Assembly: GCF_002150005.2 (NCBI RefSeq) | Contig: NZ_MSPP01000002.1 | Span: 1-64,000 of the forward strand | Length of the DNA stretch: 64,000 nucleotides | From: Marivivens niveibacter | Lineage (GTDB): Bacteria; Pseudomonadota; Alphaproteobacteria; Rhodobacterales; Rhodobacteraceae | Direction of reading: 5' to 3' | Shown: piece by piece, positions 46,349 through 62,345 of the stretch | Layout: each line of letters opens with the position of its first letter | How positions within the stretch are numbered: position 1 is the first letter of the stretch | The notes under the pieces: generated by a model | Seen by the model: only the letters and a program-made list of their open reading frames with translations | The model's database searches: none | What the model was told of the DNA's origin: nothing | Made by a program: the position numbers and the translations under genes

Positions 46349-46867
46349 TCAACAAAACTGCTCAATACCCTCGATAAAGGCGTTGGTTTCCGCCATGCTG
46401 GTCAGCCGATATTTCGGTCCGTCGAATTCTTCGAAAATTTCAAGATGCGCCGCATATGAGGAATTCGAAGATCTGCTCCAATACTCACTTGACCAAGCCT
46501 CAAGTTCAGCGAAATTCCCCGTGGTGCCAAGCGCGGCTTCTCGCTTGAATAAATTAGCCCGACTTTCCGACCACGGGATGTCCGTCCAAATCAAGCATGT
46601 GGTGCGTTCAAGAATGGGCCGGATGAGCCAACCATAGACCCCTTCTATAACCCACCTATCCTGTTTCGCTATGTCCGAGGTCTTTGAAACAACGTTTGCG
46701 ACGGTTTCCTTGCGGCTAAAGTCACCGCCGATCCAGCGTATCTGGTCGAGGTCCACAACATTCAAACAACGCGCTTTGCCTAATCGTTTGGAAAGCCGGC
46801 TTTTGCCCGATGCCGTGTTCCCAATGATAGCTGTCCGGTCAAACTCGACCCCTTGGAAACTATGCAC
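46349..46867 (-). CDS. P-loop kinase-like protein (FlaR/topology-modulation type)
   Basis: This 172-residue protein has Walker A GNTASGKS at residues 16-23, an acidic DLDQIRWIGGDF segment, and VIEGVYGWLIRPILERTTCLIWTD resembling the adenylate-kinase-like FlaR group. The substrate is unknown. The start is GTG with a GGAGGG site. It sits between the tuf terminator and rpsJ, where tuf is normally followed directly by rpsJ. Sampled base composition (about 54 percent G+C) does not clearly mark it as foreign. Confidence 0.75.
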   Translation of the reverse strand: MHSFQGVEFDRTAIIGNTASGKSRLSKRLGKARCLNVVDLDQIRWIGGDFSRKETVANVVSKTSDIAKQDRWVIEGVYGWLIRPILERTTCLIWTDIPWSESRANLFKREAALGTTGNFAELEAWSSEYWSRSSNSSYAAHLEIFEEFDGPKYRLTSMAETNAFIEGIEQFC

Positions 46868-46956
46868 ACAGAACCCTCCACCACGAACTTAAGCCAACCC
46901 GCGGACGCGAAAAAAGCCTTTCTCAAAAAACCTTACAACGCCTGACACCGCCAAAG

Positions 46957-46985
46957 CAAAAGGGCCGCCTTTCGGCGACCCTTTC
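46957..46985 (-). terminator. Terminator after tuf
   Basis: AAAGGG-CCGCC pairs with GGCG-CCCTTT around a short loop, with a T run on the minus strand, 23 bases after the tuf stop. Confidence 0.85.
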
Positions 46986-47008
46986 AGTAGTCTGATTGTT
47001 AGATCAGA

Positions 47009-48184
47009 TTACTCGATGATTTTGGACACAACGCCCGAACCAACGGTACGGCCACCTTCGCGGATCGCGAAGCGCAGGCCTTCTTCCATTGCGATAGGAG
47101 CGATCAGTTCAGCCGACAGTTTCAGGTTGTCGCCTGGCATGACCATCTCGGTGCCTTCTGGCAGAATGCAAGTACCGGTGACGTCAGTTGTACGGAAGTA
47201 GAACTGTGGACGGTAGTTTGCGAAGAATGGGGTGTGACGACCACCTTCTTCTTTGGTCAGGATGTAGACCTCTGCTTCGAATTTGGTGTGTGGCTTAACC
47301 GAACCTGGCTTACACAGAACCTGGCCACGCTCAACGCCTTCACGGTCAACACCACGCAGCAGCGCACCGATGTTGTCGCCTGCTTCACCGCGGTCCAGCA
47401 GTTTGCGGAACATCTCAACACCAGTACAGGTGGTTTTCGAGGTGTCACGGATACCAACGATTTCGATTTCGTCGCCAACGTTGATCACGCCGCGCTCAAC
47501 ACGACCGGTTACAACAGTACCACGGCCCGAGATCGAGAACACGTCTTCGATTGGCATCAGGAATGGCTGGTCGATCGCGCGCTCTGGCTCTGGAATGTAC
47601 GAGTCAACAGCTTCCATCAGCTCTTTGATCTTGTTTTCGCCGATGTTTTCGTCACGGCCTTCCATAGCAGCCAGTGCCGAACCTGCGATGATTGGAATAT
47701 CGTCGCCTGGGAAGTCGTATTCGGACAGCAGCTCGCGGATTTCCATTTCAACCAGTTCCAGCAGCTCTTCGTCGTCTACCTGGTCAACTTTGTTCATGAA
47801 AACAACCAGCGCAGGAACGCCAACCTGACGTGCCAGCAGGATGTGTTCACGAGTCTGAGGCATAGGGCCGTCAGCTGCGTTAACAACCAGGATGCCGCCG
47901 TCCATCTGCGCCGCACCGGTGATCATGTTTTTCACGTAGTCAGCGTGACCTGGGCAGTCAACGTGAGCGTAGTGACGGTTCTCGGTCTCGTACTCAACGT
48001 GAGCGGTCGAGATGGTGATGCCGCGTGCTTTTTCTTCTGGTGCGCCGTCGATCTGGTCGTAGGCTTTGAAGTCACCAAAGTATTTGGTGATCGCTGCGGT
48101 CAGCGTGGTTTTACCGTGGTCAACGTGGCCGATGGTGCCGATGTTGACGTGTGGTTTGGAACGTTCAAACTTTTCCTTAGCCAT
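47009..48184 (-). CDS. tuf: Elongation factor Tu
   Basis: This 391-residue GTPase delivers aminoacyl-tRNA to the ribosome. [15 protein letters not shown] (P-loop, residues 18-32), [14 protein letters not shown] and the NKVDQ motif ([10 protein letters not shown]) are intact. Domains 2 and 3 are complete. It is the last gene of the str operon, after fusA, with an 87-base gap containing a hairpin. This is the only tuf copy in the window; a second copy elsewhere is common in proteobacteria. Confidence 0.99.
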   Translation of the reverse strand: MAKEKFERSKPHVNIGTIGHVDHGKTTLTAAITKYFGDFKAYDQIDGAPEEKARGITISTAHVEYETENRHYAHVDCPGHADYVKNMITGAAQMDGGILVVNAADGPMPQTREHILLARQVGVPALVVFMNKVDQVDDEELLELVEMEIRELLSEYDFPGDDIPIIAGSALAAMEGRDENIGENKIKELMEAVDSYIPEPERAIDQPFLMPIEDVFSISGRGTVVTGRVERGVINVGDEIEIVGIRDTSKTTCTGVEMFRKLLDRGEAGDNIGALLRGVDREGVERGQVLCKPGSVKPHTKFEAEVYILTKEEGGRHTPFFANYRPQFYFRTTDVTGTCILPEGTEMVMPGDNLKLSAELIAPIAMEEGLRFAIREGGRTVGSGVVSKIIE

Positions 48185-48240
48185 AATGGCCTCCTTAGTC
48201 TTGGTCTAACGGGTCGGCATGACCCGCTTGATAATTGGAA

Positions 48241-48264
48241 GTGGCGGGACCAAAGCCCCGCCAC
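48241..48264 (-). other. Hairpin between fusA and tuf
   Basis: GTGGCGGG and CCCGCCAC form an eight-pair stem around an eight-base loop just after the fusA stop on the minus strand. There is no strong T tract, so it may act as an attenuator or a 3' end stabiliser, or allow tuf to be expressed more than fusA. Confidence 0.55.
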
Positions 48265-48271
48265 ACCGCCA

Positions 48272-50389
48272 TTAGGCGAATTTCGCTTGGATCTCTTCCG
48301 AGATGTTCGATGGCACTGGTTCGTAGTGGTCGAACTGCATGGTGAACTGTGCACGGCCCGACGACATCGAACGCAGGGTGTTGATATAGCCGAACATGTT
48401 CGCCAGAGGGACGAACGCGTTGATTGCAACAGCGTTACCACGTGGTTCCTGACCAGTTACCTGACCGCGACGCGATGTCAGGTCGCCGATGATGCCACCG
48501 GTGTACTCTTCAGGAGTGATAACTTCGACCTTCATGGTTGGTTCCAGAAGTTTCGCACCAGCTTTTTTCATGCCTTCGCGCATACACATACGGGATGCGA
48601 TTTCGAAAGCCAGAACGCTGGAGTCAACGTCGTGGTATTTACCGTCGACCAGAGCAACCTTGAAGTCGATCACAGGGAAGCCTGCCAGAGGGCCGCTGTC
48701 CATAACCGAGTTGATGCCTTTTTCAACGCCTGGGATGTATTCCTTAGGAACAGCACCACCGACGATGCGGCTTTCGAACGAATAACCTTCGCCTGGCTCG
48801 GTTGGAGTGATCTCCAGCTTAACCTCACCGTACTGACCCGAACCACCCGACTGTTTCTTGTGGGTGTAGGTGTGCTCTACAGCGTGCGAAATGGTTTCAC
48901 GGTATGCAACCTGTGGCGCACCGATGTTCGCCTCAACCTTGAATTCACGCTTCAGGCGGTCAACAAGAATGTCGAGGTGAAGTTCGCCCATGCCCTTCAT
49001 GATGGTCTGGCCCGATTCCAGGTCAGTTTCCACACGGAAGGATGGGTCTTCGGCTGCCAGACGTGCCAGACCAGCGGACATCTTCTCTTGGTCGCCCTTG
49101 GTTTTAGGCTCGACCGCGATTTCGATCACTGGCTCTGGGAAGGTCATGGTTTCCAGAACGACTGGTTCTTTCTGATCACACAGGGTGTCACCGGTGGTGG
49201 TGTCTTTCAGACCCGCCAGCGCGATGATGTCGCCTGCGAATGCTTCCTCGATTTCCTCACGGTTGTTCGAGTGCATCATCATCATACGACCAACGCGCTC
49301 TTTCTTACCTTTGGTCGAGTTCAAAAGCGTGTCGCCTTTGTTCAGGACACCCGAGTAGATACGGGTAAAGGTCAGCGAGCCAACGAATGGGTCGTTCATG
49401 ATTTTGAACGCCAGACCCGAGAACGCCATCTCGTCGTCTGCACGACGCGCGATGTTACGCTCTTCGGTTTCGTCACCTGGTGCAAAGCCCATGTAGTCAA
49501 CAACGTCCAGCGGCGATGGCAGGTAGTCCAGAACTGCGTTCAACAGAGGCTGAACACCTTTGTTTTTGAACGCCGAGCCGCCCAGAACAGGAACGAACTG
49601 CAGGTCCAAGGTACCTTTACGCAGCAGAGCGCGCAGGGTTGGAACGTCAGGCTCGTTGCCTTCCAGGTATTCCATCATGGCATCATCGTCCTGCTCAACA
49701 GCAGCTTCGATCATTTTGCCACGCCATTCGTCGGCCATGTCTTTCAGTTCGTCACGGATGTCGACTTTAACCCAGGATGCGCCCAGGTCTTCGCCTTTCC
49801 ACAGCCATTCTTTCATGGTGACCAGATCGATCAGGCCTTCCAGCTCGGATTCTGCACCGATTGGAATACCAACAGGTACAGCGCGCGCGCCGGTACGGTC
49901 TTCGATCATGTTCACGCAGTTAAAGAAGTCTGCGCCGATCTTGTCCATTTTGTTAACGAACACGATACGTGGAACTTTGTAGCGGTCAGCCTGACGCCAT
50001 ACGGTTTCAGTCTGAGGCTCAACACCAGCGTTTGCGTCAAGAACACAAACAGCACCGTCAAGAACCGCCAGCGAACGTTCAACTTCGATGGTGAAGTCAA
50101 CGTGGCCAGGGGTGTCGATGATGTTCAGGCGGTGTTTAGGAGTGTCAGCGGTTTCGCCGTCTTCGGTGCGTTCCCAGAAAGTGGTCGTCGCAGCCGAAGT
50201 GATGGTGATACCACGTTCCTGTTCCTGTTCCATCCAGTCCATGGTGGCTGCACCGTCGTGCACCTCACCAATGTTGTGGGATTTACCAGTGTAGTACAGG
50301 ATGCGCTCGGAACAGGTGGTTTTACCTGCATCGATGTGCGCCATGATACCAAAGTTACGATACCGGTCGAGAGGATATTCGCGTGCCAT
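48272..50389 (-). CDS. fusA: Elongation factor G
   Basis: This 705-residue translocase GTPase has [15 protein letters not shown] (P-loop, near 17-31), [23 protein letters not shown] and [10 protein letters not shown]. Domains II to V follow in order with [14 protein letters not shown]. It follows rpsG by 24 bases. Length and motif content match the main housekeeping EF-G rather than the paralogue EF-G2. Confidence 0.99.
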   Translation of the reverse strand: MAREYPLDRYRNFGIMAHIDAGKTTCSERILYYTGKSHNIGEVHDGAATMDWMEQEQERGITITSAATTTFWERTEDGETADTPKHRLNIIDTPGHVDFTIEVERSLAVLDGAVCVLDANAGVEPQTETVWRQADRYKVPRIVFVNKMDKIGADFFNCVNMIEDRTGARAVPVGIPIGAESELEGLIDLVTMKEWLWKGEDLGASWVKVDIRDELKDMADEWRGKMIEAAVEQDDDAMMEYLEGNEPDVPTLRALLRKGTLDLQFVPVLGGSAFKNKGVQPLLNAVLDYLPSPLDVVDYMGFAPGDETEERNIARRADDEMAFSGLAFKIMNDPFVGSLTFTRIYSGVLNKGDTLLNSTKGKKERVGRMMMMHSNNREEIEEAFAGDIIALAGLKDTTTGDTLCDQKEPVVLETMTFPEPVIEIAVEPKTKGDQEKMSAGLARLAAEDPSFRVETDLESGQTIMKGMGELHLDILVDRLKREFKVEANIGAPQVAYRETISHAVEHTYTHKKQSGGSGQYGEVKLEITPTEPGEGYSFESRIVGGAVPKEYIPGVEKGINSVMDSGPLAGFPVIDFKVALVDGKYHDVDSSVLAFEIASRMCMREGMKKAGAKLLEPTMKVEVITPEEYTGGIIGDLTSRRGQVTGQEPRGNAVAINAFVPLANMFGYINTLRSMSSGRAQFTMQFDHYEPVPSNISEEIQAKFA

Positions 50390-50413
50390 TGGGCTTCGTC
50401 CTTCAGACTAAAA

Positions 50414-50896
<483 letters not shown>

Positions 50897-51268
50897 TTAC
50901 TTAGGACGCTTCGCGCCGTATTTCGAACGGCGTTGTTTACGGTCTTTGACGCCTTGGGTATCCAAAACACCACGCAGGATGTGGTAACGGACACCCGGAA
51001 GGTCTTTTACACGACCGCCACGGATCAGAACCACAGAGTGTTCCTGAAGGTTGTGGCTTTCACCTGGGATGTACGAAATCACTTCGTAACCGTTGGTCAG
51101 GCGTACCTTCGCAACTTTACGCATAGCGGAGTTCGGTTTCTTAGGCGTGGTGGTGTAAACACGGGTGCAAACGCCACGCTTTTGTGGGCAGCGCTCAAGG
51201 TGCTGCGACTTGGATTTGACGACTTTAGGCTGACGCGGCTTGCGGATCAGCTGTTGGATCGTTGGCAT
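50897..51268 (-). CDS. rpsL: 30S ribosomal protein S12
   Basis: This 123-residue decoding-centre protein has the start [14 protein letters not shown] and the conserved [17 protein letters not shown] and [15 protein letters not shown] loops. The lysine and proline positions altered in streptomycin-resistant strains are wild type. It leads the str operon, with a promoter at 51495-51523 and a 227-base leader. Confidence 0.98.
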   Translation of the reverse strand: MPTIQQLIRKPRQPKVVKSKSQHLERCPQKRGVCTRVYTTTPKKPNSAMRKVAKVRLTNGYEVISYIPGESHNLQEHSVVLIRGGRVKDLPGVRYHILRGVLDTQGVKDRKQRRSKYGAKRPK

Positions 51269-51364
51269 AAGGTAAATCCCCTATCCTACTGTTTAGCGGC
51301 CCCTTAGGTCCGCGGTTCACGACGAATGCGCGACGCATACGCCGCAGCACAAAAAGCCCGCATC

Positions 51365-51385
51365 CGAACCCTTACCGGAGGTTCG
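51365..51385 (-). other. Hairpin in the rpsL leader
   Basis: CGAACC and GGTTCG form a six-pair stem around nine bases in the rpsL leader, about 97 bases upstream of the start codon. No regulatory role is established. Confidence 0.3.
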
Positions 51386-51494
51386 CAGCGGTTAAAGTTA
51401 CAGAGGAACAGGACGACAAAATTGTCCGGTTCTTGTCCACTTCAGCTCTGATTTCGGGTGAGAGGGGAATCCCCCTAATGACCCGGATGGTGGG

Positions 51495-51523
51495 CGTATA
51501 GGCAGAGTCGCCTATCGTGTCAA
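51495..51523 (-). promoter_or_regulatory. Putative promoter of the str operon
   Basis: On the minus strand TTGACA (51518-51523) is followed after exactly 17 bases by TATACG (51495-51500). It begins 10 bases downstream of the neighbouring glycosyltransferase-like stop and is the best consensus match seen in the cluster. Confidence 0.7.
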
Positions 51524-51533
51524 CACTAACCCT

Positions 51534-52379
51534 TTATGGCTTGGTTAATGCGCGCCATGCGGCCTTGAGTTCAGGTGGCTGAACGTTGAACCGGGTCTTG
51601 ATCCGATAGGCTGTCCGGTCCCGCATTTTGCCGCCCTGCCCTTCTTTGATCACGCGTTCTAGTAGATTGCTGTCATTCATGGAATGCGCCCCGCGTAAGA
51701 ACATTGGGCGGTTTGGAACGCTGACGACGGGCATATGCAGCCAAACGCGGGTGTGGTTCATATCCAATAGGCTGGACGGATCAACAGGGTTACGACAGAT
51801 CACTTGCCCAGGGGTCCATAACCGTTCCGTCACCTGTACCGCCCGCACGCCCCAGTCAGGACTAAAGGCAACGACATAGCCGCGGCAAAAATCAACGCAC
51901 AACATTTCGCGTTCTTTGAACATCGGCATGTTTGCCGAAATCACCTTACGGCTACGTTCGATAAATTCGGTCGCCACGGCATCGTCATCATCCAACCGGA
52001 ATTCGCCAATCACATCGGCCGTGTCATCGCGACCCGCGATCATCACCTCGCGGCATAATTCACGCGGCTTTTGTCCCTCTGGATGAAATTGCACATCTAT
52101 TTGCGGAACTTTGGAACAGATATCTAGTAATCTAGCTTTTTGGTGATCCGGCATTTGATCACCCGCCAAAACGATGAGTTTAAAATCTGCGTCGGTTTGG
52201 ACGGTCAAAGACGGAATGCTTAGCTGTTCGAAAAAACAAAAGCGCTGATCAATGCGGTCATCATCGTAAAGGTGTGCGCGCAAGTCCGCGTCAGACTGAA
52301 AATCATGATTAAAAGCTTCGAGATGCCCAGGATACGAAAACCGACACAACCCCAGCATCTGTATCTTTGGTTTGGCCAT
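51534..52379 (-). CDS. Putative rhamnosyltransferase-like glycosyltransferase
   Basis: This 281-residue protein resembles the bacterial putative rhamnosyltransferase family (nucleotide-sugar GT-A like). It has the N-terminal LGLCRFSYPG, an acidic FRLDDDDAV segment that would serve as the DxD-type metal site, and SLLDMNHTRVWLHMP. The acceptor is unknown; roles in surface polysaccharide synthesis are typical. The ATG at 52379 is chosen, but its ribosome site is weak. It lies between rpoC and rpsL and has no terminator hairpin of its own. Confidence 0.7.
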   Translation of the reverse strand: MAKPKIQMLGLCRFSYPGHLEAFNHDFQSDADLRAHLYDDDRIDQRFCFFEQLSIPSLTVQTDADFKLIVLAGDQMPDHQKARLLDICSKVPQIDVQFHPEGQKPRELCREVMIAGRDDTADVIGEFRLDDDDAVATEFIERSRKVISANMPMFKEREMLCVDFCRGYVVAFSPDWGVRAVQVTERLWTPGQVICRNPVDPSSLLDMNHTRVWLHMPVVSVPNRPMFLRGAHSMNDSNLLERVIKEGQGGKMRDRTAYRIKTRFNVQPPELKAAWRALTKP

Positions 52380-52452
52380 CAGATTTTTACAAATACTCGT
52401 TTTCCCATGCCTTTGGCATAGCAACTGCCGCCCAGGATTGCCAACCCAAAGA

Positions 52453-52482
52453 AAAAGGCCCCCGCTTTCGCAGGGGCCTTTT
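52453..52482 (-). terminator. Terminator after rpoC
   Basis: AAAAGGCCCC and GGGGCCTTTT form a ten-pair stem, extended by inner CGC/GCG-type pairs, with a T run on the minus strand, 20 bases after the rpoC stop. Confidence 0.88.
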
Positions 52483-52501
52483 CAATTCCATTGCTGCGAA
52501 C

Positions 52502-55500
52502 TTATTCTTCGCGGCTTTCTGGTGCGTCAGCGGCAAAGCTGTCTTCGGCCGAAGGTGCCGACAGGGCCAGCGCCTGTTCGGCTTCTTCGCGGCGCGCTTC
52601 TAGAACTACGTTGTCGCGATCTGCTGCGATACGGCGGACTTTGCTTGTCGCGCCACCGGTACCGGCTGGGATCAGACGACCAACGATGACGTTCTCTTTC
52701 AGGCCAACCAGTTTGTCGCGCTTACCCTGTACCGAGGATTCGGTCAGAACGCGGGTGGTTTCCTGGAACGACGCAGCCGAGATGAACGAACGTGTCTGCA
52801 GCGATGCTTTGGTGATACCCAGCAGGATTGGTTCACCCTGTGCTGGACGATCGCCACGTGCCAATGCCTTGGCGTTTGCTTCGTCGAACTCGACCTTATC
52901 AACGGTCTCGCCCTTCAGCAGCGTGGTGTCACCCGAGTCAGAGATTTCCCATTTCTGCAGCATCTGACGAACGATAACTTCGATGTGTTTATCGTTAATC
53001 TTCACACCTTGCAGACGGTAAACGTCCTGAACTTCGTCGATCATGTAGTCAGCCAGAGCCTCGACACCCATAATTGCTAGGATGTCATGCGGCGCTGGGT
53101 TGCCGTCCATGATGTAGTCGCCCTTCTGGACAAAGTCGCCTTCTTGGACCGGGATGTGTTTCCCTTTTGGTACCATGTATTCGACTTTGTGATCTGGATC
53201 CGATGCGGATTCGATCGCGATACGACGCTTGTTCTTGTAGTCCTTACCAAAGCGGACATAGCCATCGATTTCGGCAATGATCGCGTGGTCTTTTGGACGA
53301 CGTGCTTCGAACAGTTCAGCAACGCGCGGCAGACCACCGGTAATGTCCTTGGTCTTAGCGCCTTCACGCGGAATACGCGCAACAACGTCACCAGCCGATA
53401 CATCCTGACCGTCTTCGACCGACAGAATTGCATCTACCGACATTGGGTAGGTGACAGGGTTACCGTCGTCCTTGCGAACTGGTTCGCCATCAGCACCAAC
53501 AACGATGATCTCTGGTTTCAGATCGCCACCGCGTGGAACCGAACGCCAGTCGGACACGATTTTCTGTGTCATACCGGTCGCATCGTCGGTGTCTTCGCGA
53601 ACAGAAATACCCGAAATCAGGTCGACCAGACGAACTTTGCCGCCTTTTTCCGCGATGATCGGCAGGGTGTATGGATCCCATTCGAACATCTTGTCGCCGC
53701 GTGCGATGTCTGCACCGTCTTTGACAAAGACTTTGGAACCGTAGCCAACTTTATGTTGCGCACGTTCTTCGCCGTCTTCGCCCATGATGGCTAGGATCAT
53801 GTTGCGGCCCACAACAATCTGGTCGCCACTGGCGTTTTCCAGAATGTTTGCGTTGCGGAATTCAACCTTACCGGCTGCCGAAGCTTCTAGGAACGACTGC
53901 TGGCCACCTTGTGCAACACCACCGATGTGGAATGTACGCATCGTCAGCTGTGTACCAGGTTCACCGATCGACTGTGCAGCGATAATACCGACAGCTTCAC
54001 CGATGTTCACTTTGGTACCGCGTGCAAGGTCACGACCGTAACACTGGGCACAAACGCCATCGTCTGCTTCACAGGTTAGCGGGCTGCGGATACGCATTTT
54101 CGCGATGTTCGCAGTTTCGATCATGTCTGCACGACGTTCGTCGATCAGCTCGCCTGCTTTGACAATGACTTCGTCAGTGCCAGGACGCAGAACGTCATCT
54201 GCCGAAACACGGCCCAGAACGCGTTCAGATAGCGATGCAACAACTTCACCATCGTTCACAGCTGCTTCTGCAGTGATCGCGCGGTCGGTGCCACAATCGT
54301 CCATACGAACGATGCAGTCCTGTGCCACGTCAACCAGACGACGGGTCAGGTAACCCGAGTTCGCTGTTTTCAACGCCGTATCCGACAGACCCTTACGAGC
54401 ACCGTGGGTGGAGTTGAAGTACTCAAGAACGGTCAGACCTTCTTTAAAGTTCGAGATGATCGGCGTTTCGATAATCTCGCCCGAAGGTTTCGCCATCAGG
54501 CCGCGCATACCGCCCAGCTGTTTCATCTGAGTAACCGAACCACGCGCACCAGAGTGAGCCATCATGTAAACCGAGTTTGGTTCCATAACAGCGCCGGCAT
54601 CGTCACGTTTCTCAGCCGAGATGGTACCCATCATAGCGTCGGTGACTTTGTCGTTACACTTCGACCATGCATCGACGACTTTGTTGTACTTTTCGCCCTG
54701 AGTAATCAGACCGTCCATGTACTGCTGTTCAAAGTCTTTCACCTGATCGCGGGTTTCTTCGACCAAATTCCATTTGGTGTCAGGAATGACCATGTCATCC
54801 TTACCGAACGAAATACCGGCCTTGAACGCTTCGCGGAAGCCCATGGTCATGATCTGGTCACAGAAGATGACCGACTCTTTTTGACCACAGTAACGGTATA
54901 CGGTGTCGATGACCTGCTGCACTTCTTTCTTACGCAGCAGACGGTTCACTAAGCTGAACGGCGCCTTTGCATTCAACGGCAACAGGTTACCCAAACGCAG
55001 ACGACCAGGGGTGGTTTCACAACGAACGGTCACTTCTTGACCGGTCTCATCAATCTGCTTGATGCGTGCGTTCACCTTGGCGTGCAGGTGCACTTCGCCA
55101 GCGGCCAGCGCGTGTTCGACTTCTTCCAAGGAAGAGAAGGACATGCCTTCGCCCTTCATGCCGTCACGCTGGATCGTGGTGTAGTACAGACCCAAGATCA
55201 TATCCTGCGAAGGAACGATGATCGGCGCACCGTTTGCTGGCGACAGAACGTTGTTCGTCGACATCATCAGAACGCGGGCTTCCAACTGTGCCTCAAGGCT
55301 CAGAGGAACGTGAACCGCCATCTGGTCACCGTCAAAGTCAGCGTTGAATGCCGAACAGACCAGTGGGTGCAGCTGGATGGCTTTACCTTCGATCAGTTTC
55401 GGTTCGAACGCCTGAATGCCCAAACGGTGAAGCGTAGGCGCACGGTTCAGCATGACTGGGTGTTCGCGGATGACCTCATCCAGAATATCCCAGACCTCTG

Positions 55501-56725
55501 GACGCTCTTTTTCGACCAGTTTCTTCGCCTGTTTCACAGTCGAGGACAGGCCTTTGGCTTCCAAACGCGAGTAAATGAACGGCTTGAACAGTTCCAAAGC
55601 CATCTTTTTCGGCAGACCACACTGGTGCAGCATCAATTCAGGGCCGGTCACAATAACCGAACGACCCGAGAAGTCGACGCGTTTACCCAAAAGGTTCTGA
55701 CGGAAACGACCCTGCTTACCTTTCAGCATGTCGGACAGCGATTTCAGCGGACGCTTGTTCGCGCCGGTGATCACGCGGCCACGACGGCCGTTGTCGAACA
55801 ATGCGTCAACGGATTCCTGCAACATACGTTTTTCGTTACGTACGATGATGTCAGGTGCGCGCAGCTCGATCAGACGCTTCAGACGGTTGTTACGGTTGAT
55901 CACGCGGCGATACAGATCGTTCAGATCCGAAGTCGCAAAGCGGCCACCATCCAGCGGCACCAGTGGGCGCAGTTCTGGTGGGATCACAGGAACAACGGTC
56001 AGGATCATCCATTCAGGACGGTTGCCCGATTCCAAGAAGTTCTCGACGATCTTCAGGCGTTTGATGATCTTTTTCGGCTTCAGTTCGCCAGTGGCTTCTT
56101 TCAGCTCTTCACGCAGCTGCTCTGCAGTTGCTTCCAGATCGATCATCGACAGCATCTCGCGGATCGCTTCTGCACCGATGTTGGCTTGGAACGCGTCCAT
56201 GCCGTAGGTGTCCTGAGCGTCCAGATACTCTTCTTCCGACATCAGCTGACCGTAGGTCAGATCTGTCAGACCTGGTTCGATAACAACGTAGTTTTCGAAA
56301 TACAGGATGCGTTCCAGATCACGCAGAGTCATGTCCAGCATCAGACCGATGCGGGATGGCAGGGATTTCAGGAACCAGATGTGCGCAACAGGCGCAGCCA
56401 GTTCGATGTGGCCCATGCGTTCACGACGTACTTTTTGCAGCGTAACTTCAACACCACATTTTTCGCAGACAACGCCGCGGTACTTCATGCGCTTATATTT
56501 GCCGCACAGACATTCGTAGTCTTTGATCGGGCCGAAAATACGCGCACAGAACAGACCGTCACGTTCTGGTTTGAACGTACGGTAGTTGATGGTTTCTGGT
56601 TTTTTGATTTCACCGAACGACCACGACAGGATGCGCTCAGGCGATGCGAGCGAAACTTTGATTTCGTCGAACGCCTTTGCAGGTGTCAGTGGGTTGAACG
56701 GGTTGTTGGTCAGTTCCTGGTTCAT
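52502..56725 (-). CDS. rpoC: DNA-directed RNA polymerase subunit beta'
   Basis: This 1407-residue catalytic subunit of RNA polymerase has the N-terminal zinc-binding cysteines in [23 protein letters not shown]. The catalytic NADFDGDQM triad holds the active-site magnesium. The clamp helices and the second zinc cluster ([16 protein letters not shown]) are intact, as are trigger loop and jaw regions. The C-terminus is acidic. It starts 49 bases after rpoB and ends in a strong terminator. Confidence 0.99.
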   Translation of the reverse strand: MNQELTNNPFNPLTPAKAFDEIKVSLASPERILSWSFGEIKKPETINYRTFKPERDGLFCARIFGPIKDYECLCGKYKRMKYRGVVCEKCGVEVTLQKVRRERMGHIELAAPVAHIWFLKSLPSRIGLMLDMTLRDLERILYFENYVVIEPGLTDLTYGQLMSEEEYLDAQDTYGMDAFQANIGAEAIREMLSMIDLEATAEQLREELKEATGELKPKKIIKRLKIVENFLESGNRPEWMILTVVPVIPPELRPLVPLDGGRFATSDLNDLYRRVINRNNRLKRLIELRAPDIIVRNEKRMLQESVDALFDNGRRGRVITGANKRPLKSLSDMLKGKQGRFRQNLLGKRVDFSGRSVIVTGPELMLHQCGLPKKMALELFKPFIYSRLEAKGLSSTVKQAKKLVEKERPEVWDILDEVIREHPVMLNRAPTLHRLGIQAFEPKLIEGKAIQLHPLVCSAFNADFDGDQMAVHVPLSLEAQLEARVLMMSTNNVLSPANGAPIIVPSQDMILGLYYTTIQRDGMKGEGMSFSSLEEVEHALAAGEVHLHAKVNARIKQIDETGQEVTVRCETTPGRLRLGNLLPLNAKAPFSLVNRLLRKKEVQQVIDTVYRYCGQKESVIFCDQIMTMGFREAFKAGISFGKDDMVIPDTKWNLVEETRDQVKDFEQQYMDGLITQGEKYNKVVDAWSKCNDKVTDAMMGTISAEKRDDAGAVMEPNSVYMMAHSGARGSVTQMKQLGGMRGLMAKPSGEIIETPIISNFKEGLTVLEYFNSTHGARKGLSDTALKTANSGYLTRRLVDVAQDCIVRMDDCGTDRAITAEAAVNDGEVVASLSERVLGRVSADDVLRPGTDEVIVKAGELIDERRADMIETANIAKMRIRSPLTCEADDGVCAQCYGRDLARGTKVNIGEAVGIIAAQSIGEPGTQLTMRTFHIGGVAQGGQQSFLEASAAGKVEFRNANILENASGDQIVVGRNMILAIMGEDGEERAQHKVGYGSKVFVKDGADIARGDKMFEWDPYTLPIIAEKGGKVRLVDLISGISVREDTDDATGMTQKIVSDWRSVPRGGDLKPEIIVVGADGEPVRKDDGNPVTYPMSVDAILSVEDGQDVSAGDVVARIPREGAKTKDITGGLPRVAELFEARRPKDHAIIAEIDGYVRFGKDYKNKRRIAIESASDPDHKVEYMVPKGKHIPVQEGDFVQKGDYIMDGNPAPHDILAIMGVEALADYMIDEVQDVYRLQGVKINDKHIEVIVRQMLQKWEISDSGDTTLLKGETVDKVEFDEANAKALARGDRPAQGEPILLGITKASLQTRSFISAASFQETTRVLTESSVQGKRDKLVGLKENVIVGRLIPAGTGGATSKVRRIAADRDNVVLEARREEAEQALALSAPSAEDSFAADAPESREE

Positions 56726-56774
56726 CGGATGTCCTTACATATCAGTGGGAGACTAGAGGTGAGGCGCGTACGCC

Positions 56775-60914
<4,140 letters not shown>

Positions 60915-61151
60915 GTGCTTTGTCACCTTTCAATCTCTGCGGGGCCATGTCGCCGGGGCCGCGACATTTTCCCATTGAGAAGGGAGTTCCGGTCTATTCT
61001 TGACCCCCTTCCCAAGGGGGGCCGCCCGACCATTGAAACCTACCCAAGACGGCCGTCTTATAAAACGACCCGCTAAGACAGGTTCGGCTGGACCCGCGAA
61101 ATCGCGGATCCAGCCCAAATTTGCGTGGCCCCGATCGGGACCAGAAACCAA
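60915..61151 (-). promoter_or_regulatory. rplL-rpoB intercistronic leader with attenuator-like hairpin
   Basis: Three hairpins occupy the 237-base gap on the minus strand. The strongest, 61086-61115, pairs GGCTGGA-CCGCGA with TCGCGG-TCCAGCC (13 pairs, one mismatch). Two smaller ones (CCCCCCTT/AAGGGGG-type near 61000-61020 and TGTCGC/GCGACA near 60950) lie nearer rpoB. In E. coli a partial terminator and RNase III site lie here and set the ratio of L7/L12 to polymerase; the same role is likely. Confidence 0.65.
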
Positions 61152-61526
<375 letters not shown>

Positions 61527-61598
61527 TTTATGCTTTCCGTTCGTTTGATGTGTATTCCAACGTGAGAGAGGTATTCTCTACGAGGGCAATTAAGTTGC

Positions 61599-62111
61599 TT
61601 AAGCAGCGTTCTCTTCGATGGTCGAAAGAATGCTCGCGATGTTCGAAGCAGGCGCGCCAATCGCACCAGCGATGTTCGAAGCAGGTGCACCAATGCAACC
61701 AACGATCGAAGCAATAAGCTCTTCGCGGGATGGCATCTGTGCAACGGCTTTCACGCCGGCAACGTCCAGAGCAGTGTCACCCATAGCACCACCAAGGATA
61801 ACGAGCTTGTCGTTACCTTTAGCGTACTTATCCACGACCTTCGCAGCAGCGACAGGGTCTTCGGAATAGGACAACACAGTCATGCCCGTCAGGTAGTCAG
61901 CGATGGACTCGCATGCTTTACCTTGCAGGGCGATCTTGGCGAGCTTGTTCTTGGCAACGCGTACAGAACCACCAGCTTCACGCATTTGCGCGCGCAGGTC
62001 CTGCATCTCTGCAACTGTCATGCCTTCGTAGTGTGCAACCACCACGACGCCAGAGCTGTCAAAGATTTGGCCGAGTTCGTCGACCAGCTTCTCTTTCTGG
62101 GCTCTATCCAC
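61599..62111 (-). CDS. rplJ: 50S ribosomal protein L10
   Basis: This 170-residue stalk-base protein carries the L7/L12 dimers. The start is GTG at 62111, giving the family N-terminus [30 protein letters not shown], with a GGAGTG site. A longer opening to 62147 lies in the leader. The C-terminal helix that binds L12 contains two near-identical GAPASNI repeats. A structured leader, 62112-62345, precedes it. Confidence 0.97.
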   Translation of the reverse strand: MDRAQKEKLVDELGQIFDSSGVVVVAHYEGMTVAEMQDLRAQMREAGGSVRVAKNKLAKIALQGKACESIADYLTGMTVLSYSEDPVAAAKVVDKYAKGNDKLVILGGAMGDTALDVAGVKAVAQMPSREELIASIVGCIGAPASNIAGAIGAPASNIASILSTIEENAA

Positions 62112-62345
62112 AGTTTCACTCCAAGTTTGGGGTTTCCCCCGGCTCAATTTGACCCCTGTTTATCAAGGGCCGTTCGGGTCCGTTTCAGGGTCCCGAGGCC
62201 AGATCGCCCGATCCAAACGGAACGGATATCTATTCTCGTTTCCCATCTCAGGAAGGAATTATTGGGGAAACCCCAACCCTCCGTCTCGGACAGGACAGGG
62301 CCAATAAAGGCCCCGCCATTTCACCGCACAAGGCGGCGAAAATTC
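62112..62345 (-). promoter_or_regulatory. rplJ leader, candidate L10-binding autoregulatory RNA
   Basis: The 234-base gap before rplJ holds several inverted repeats on the minus strand. TTGGGG-TTT-CCCCAA is perfect (62262-62276), and a second GGGG-AAA-CCCC hairpin (62129-62139) lies just upstream of the ribosome site. In many bacteria L10-L12 binds this leader and represses rplJL translation. The match is by position and structure only. I see no clear promoter in it. Confidence 0.5.
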
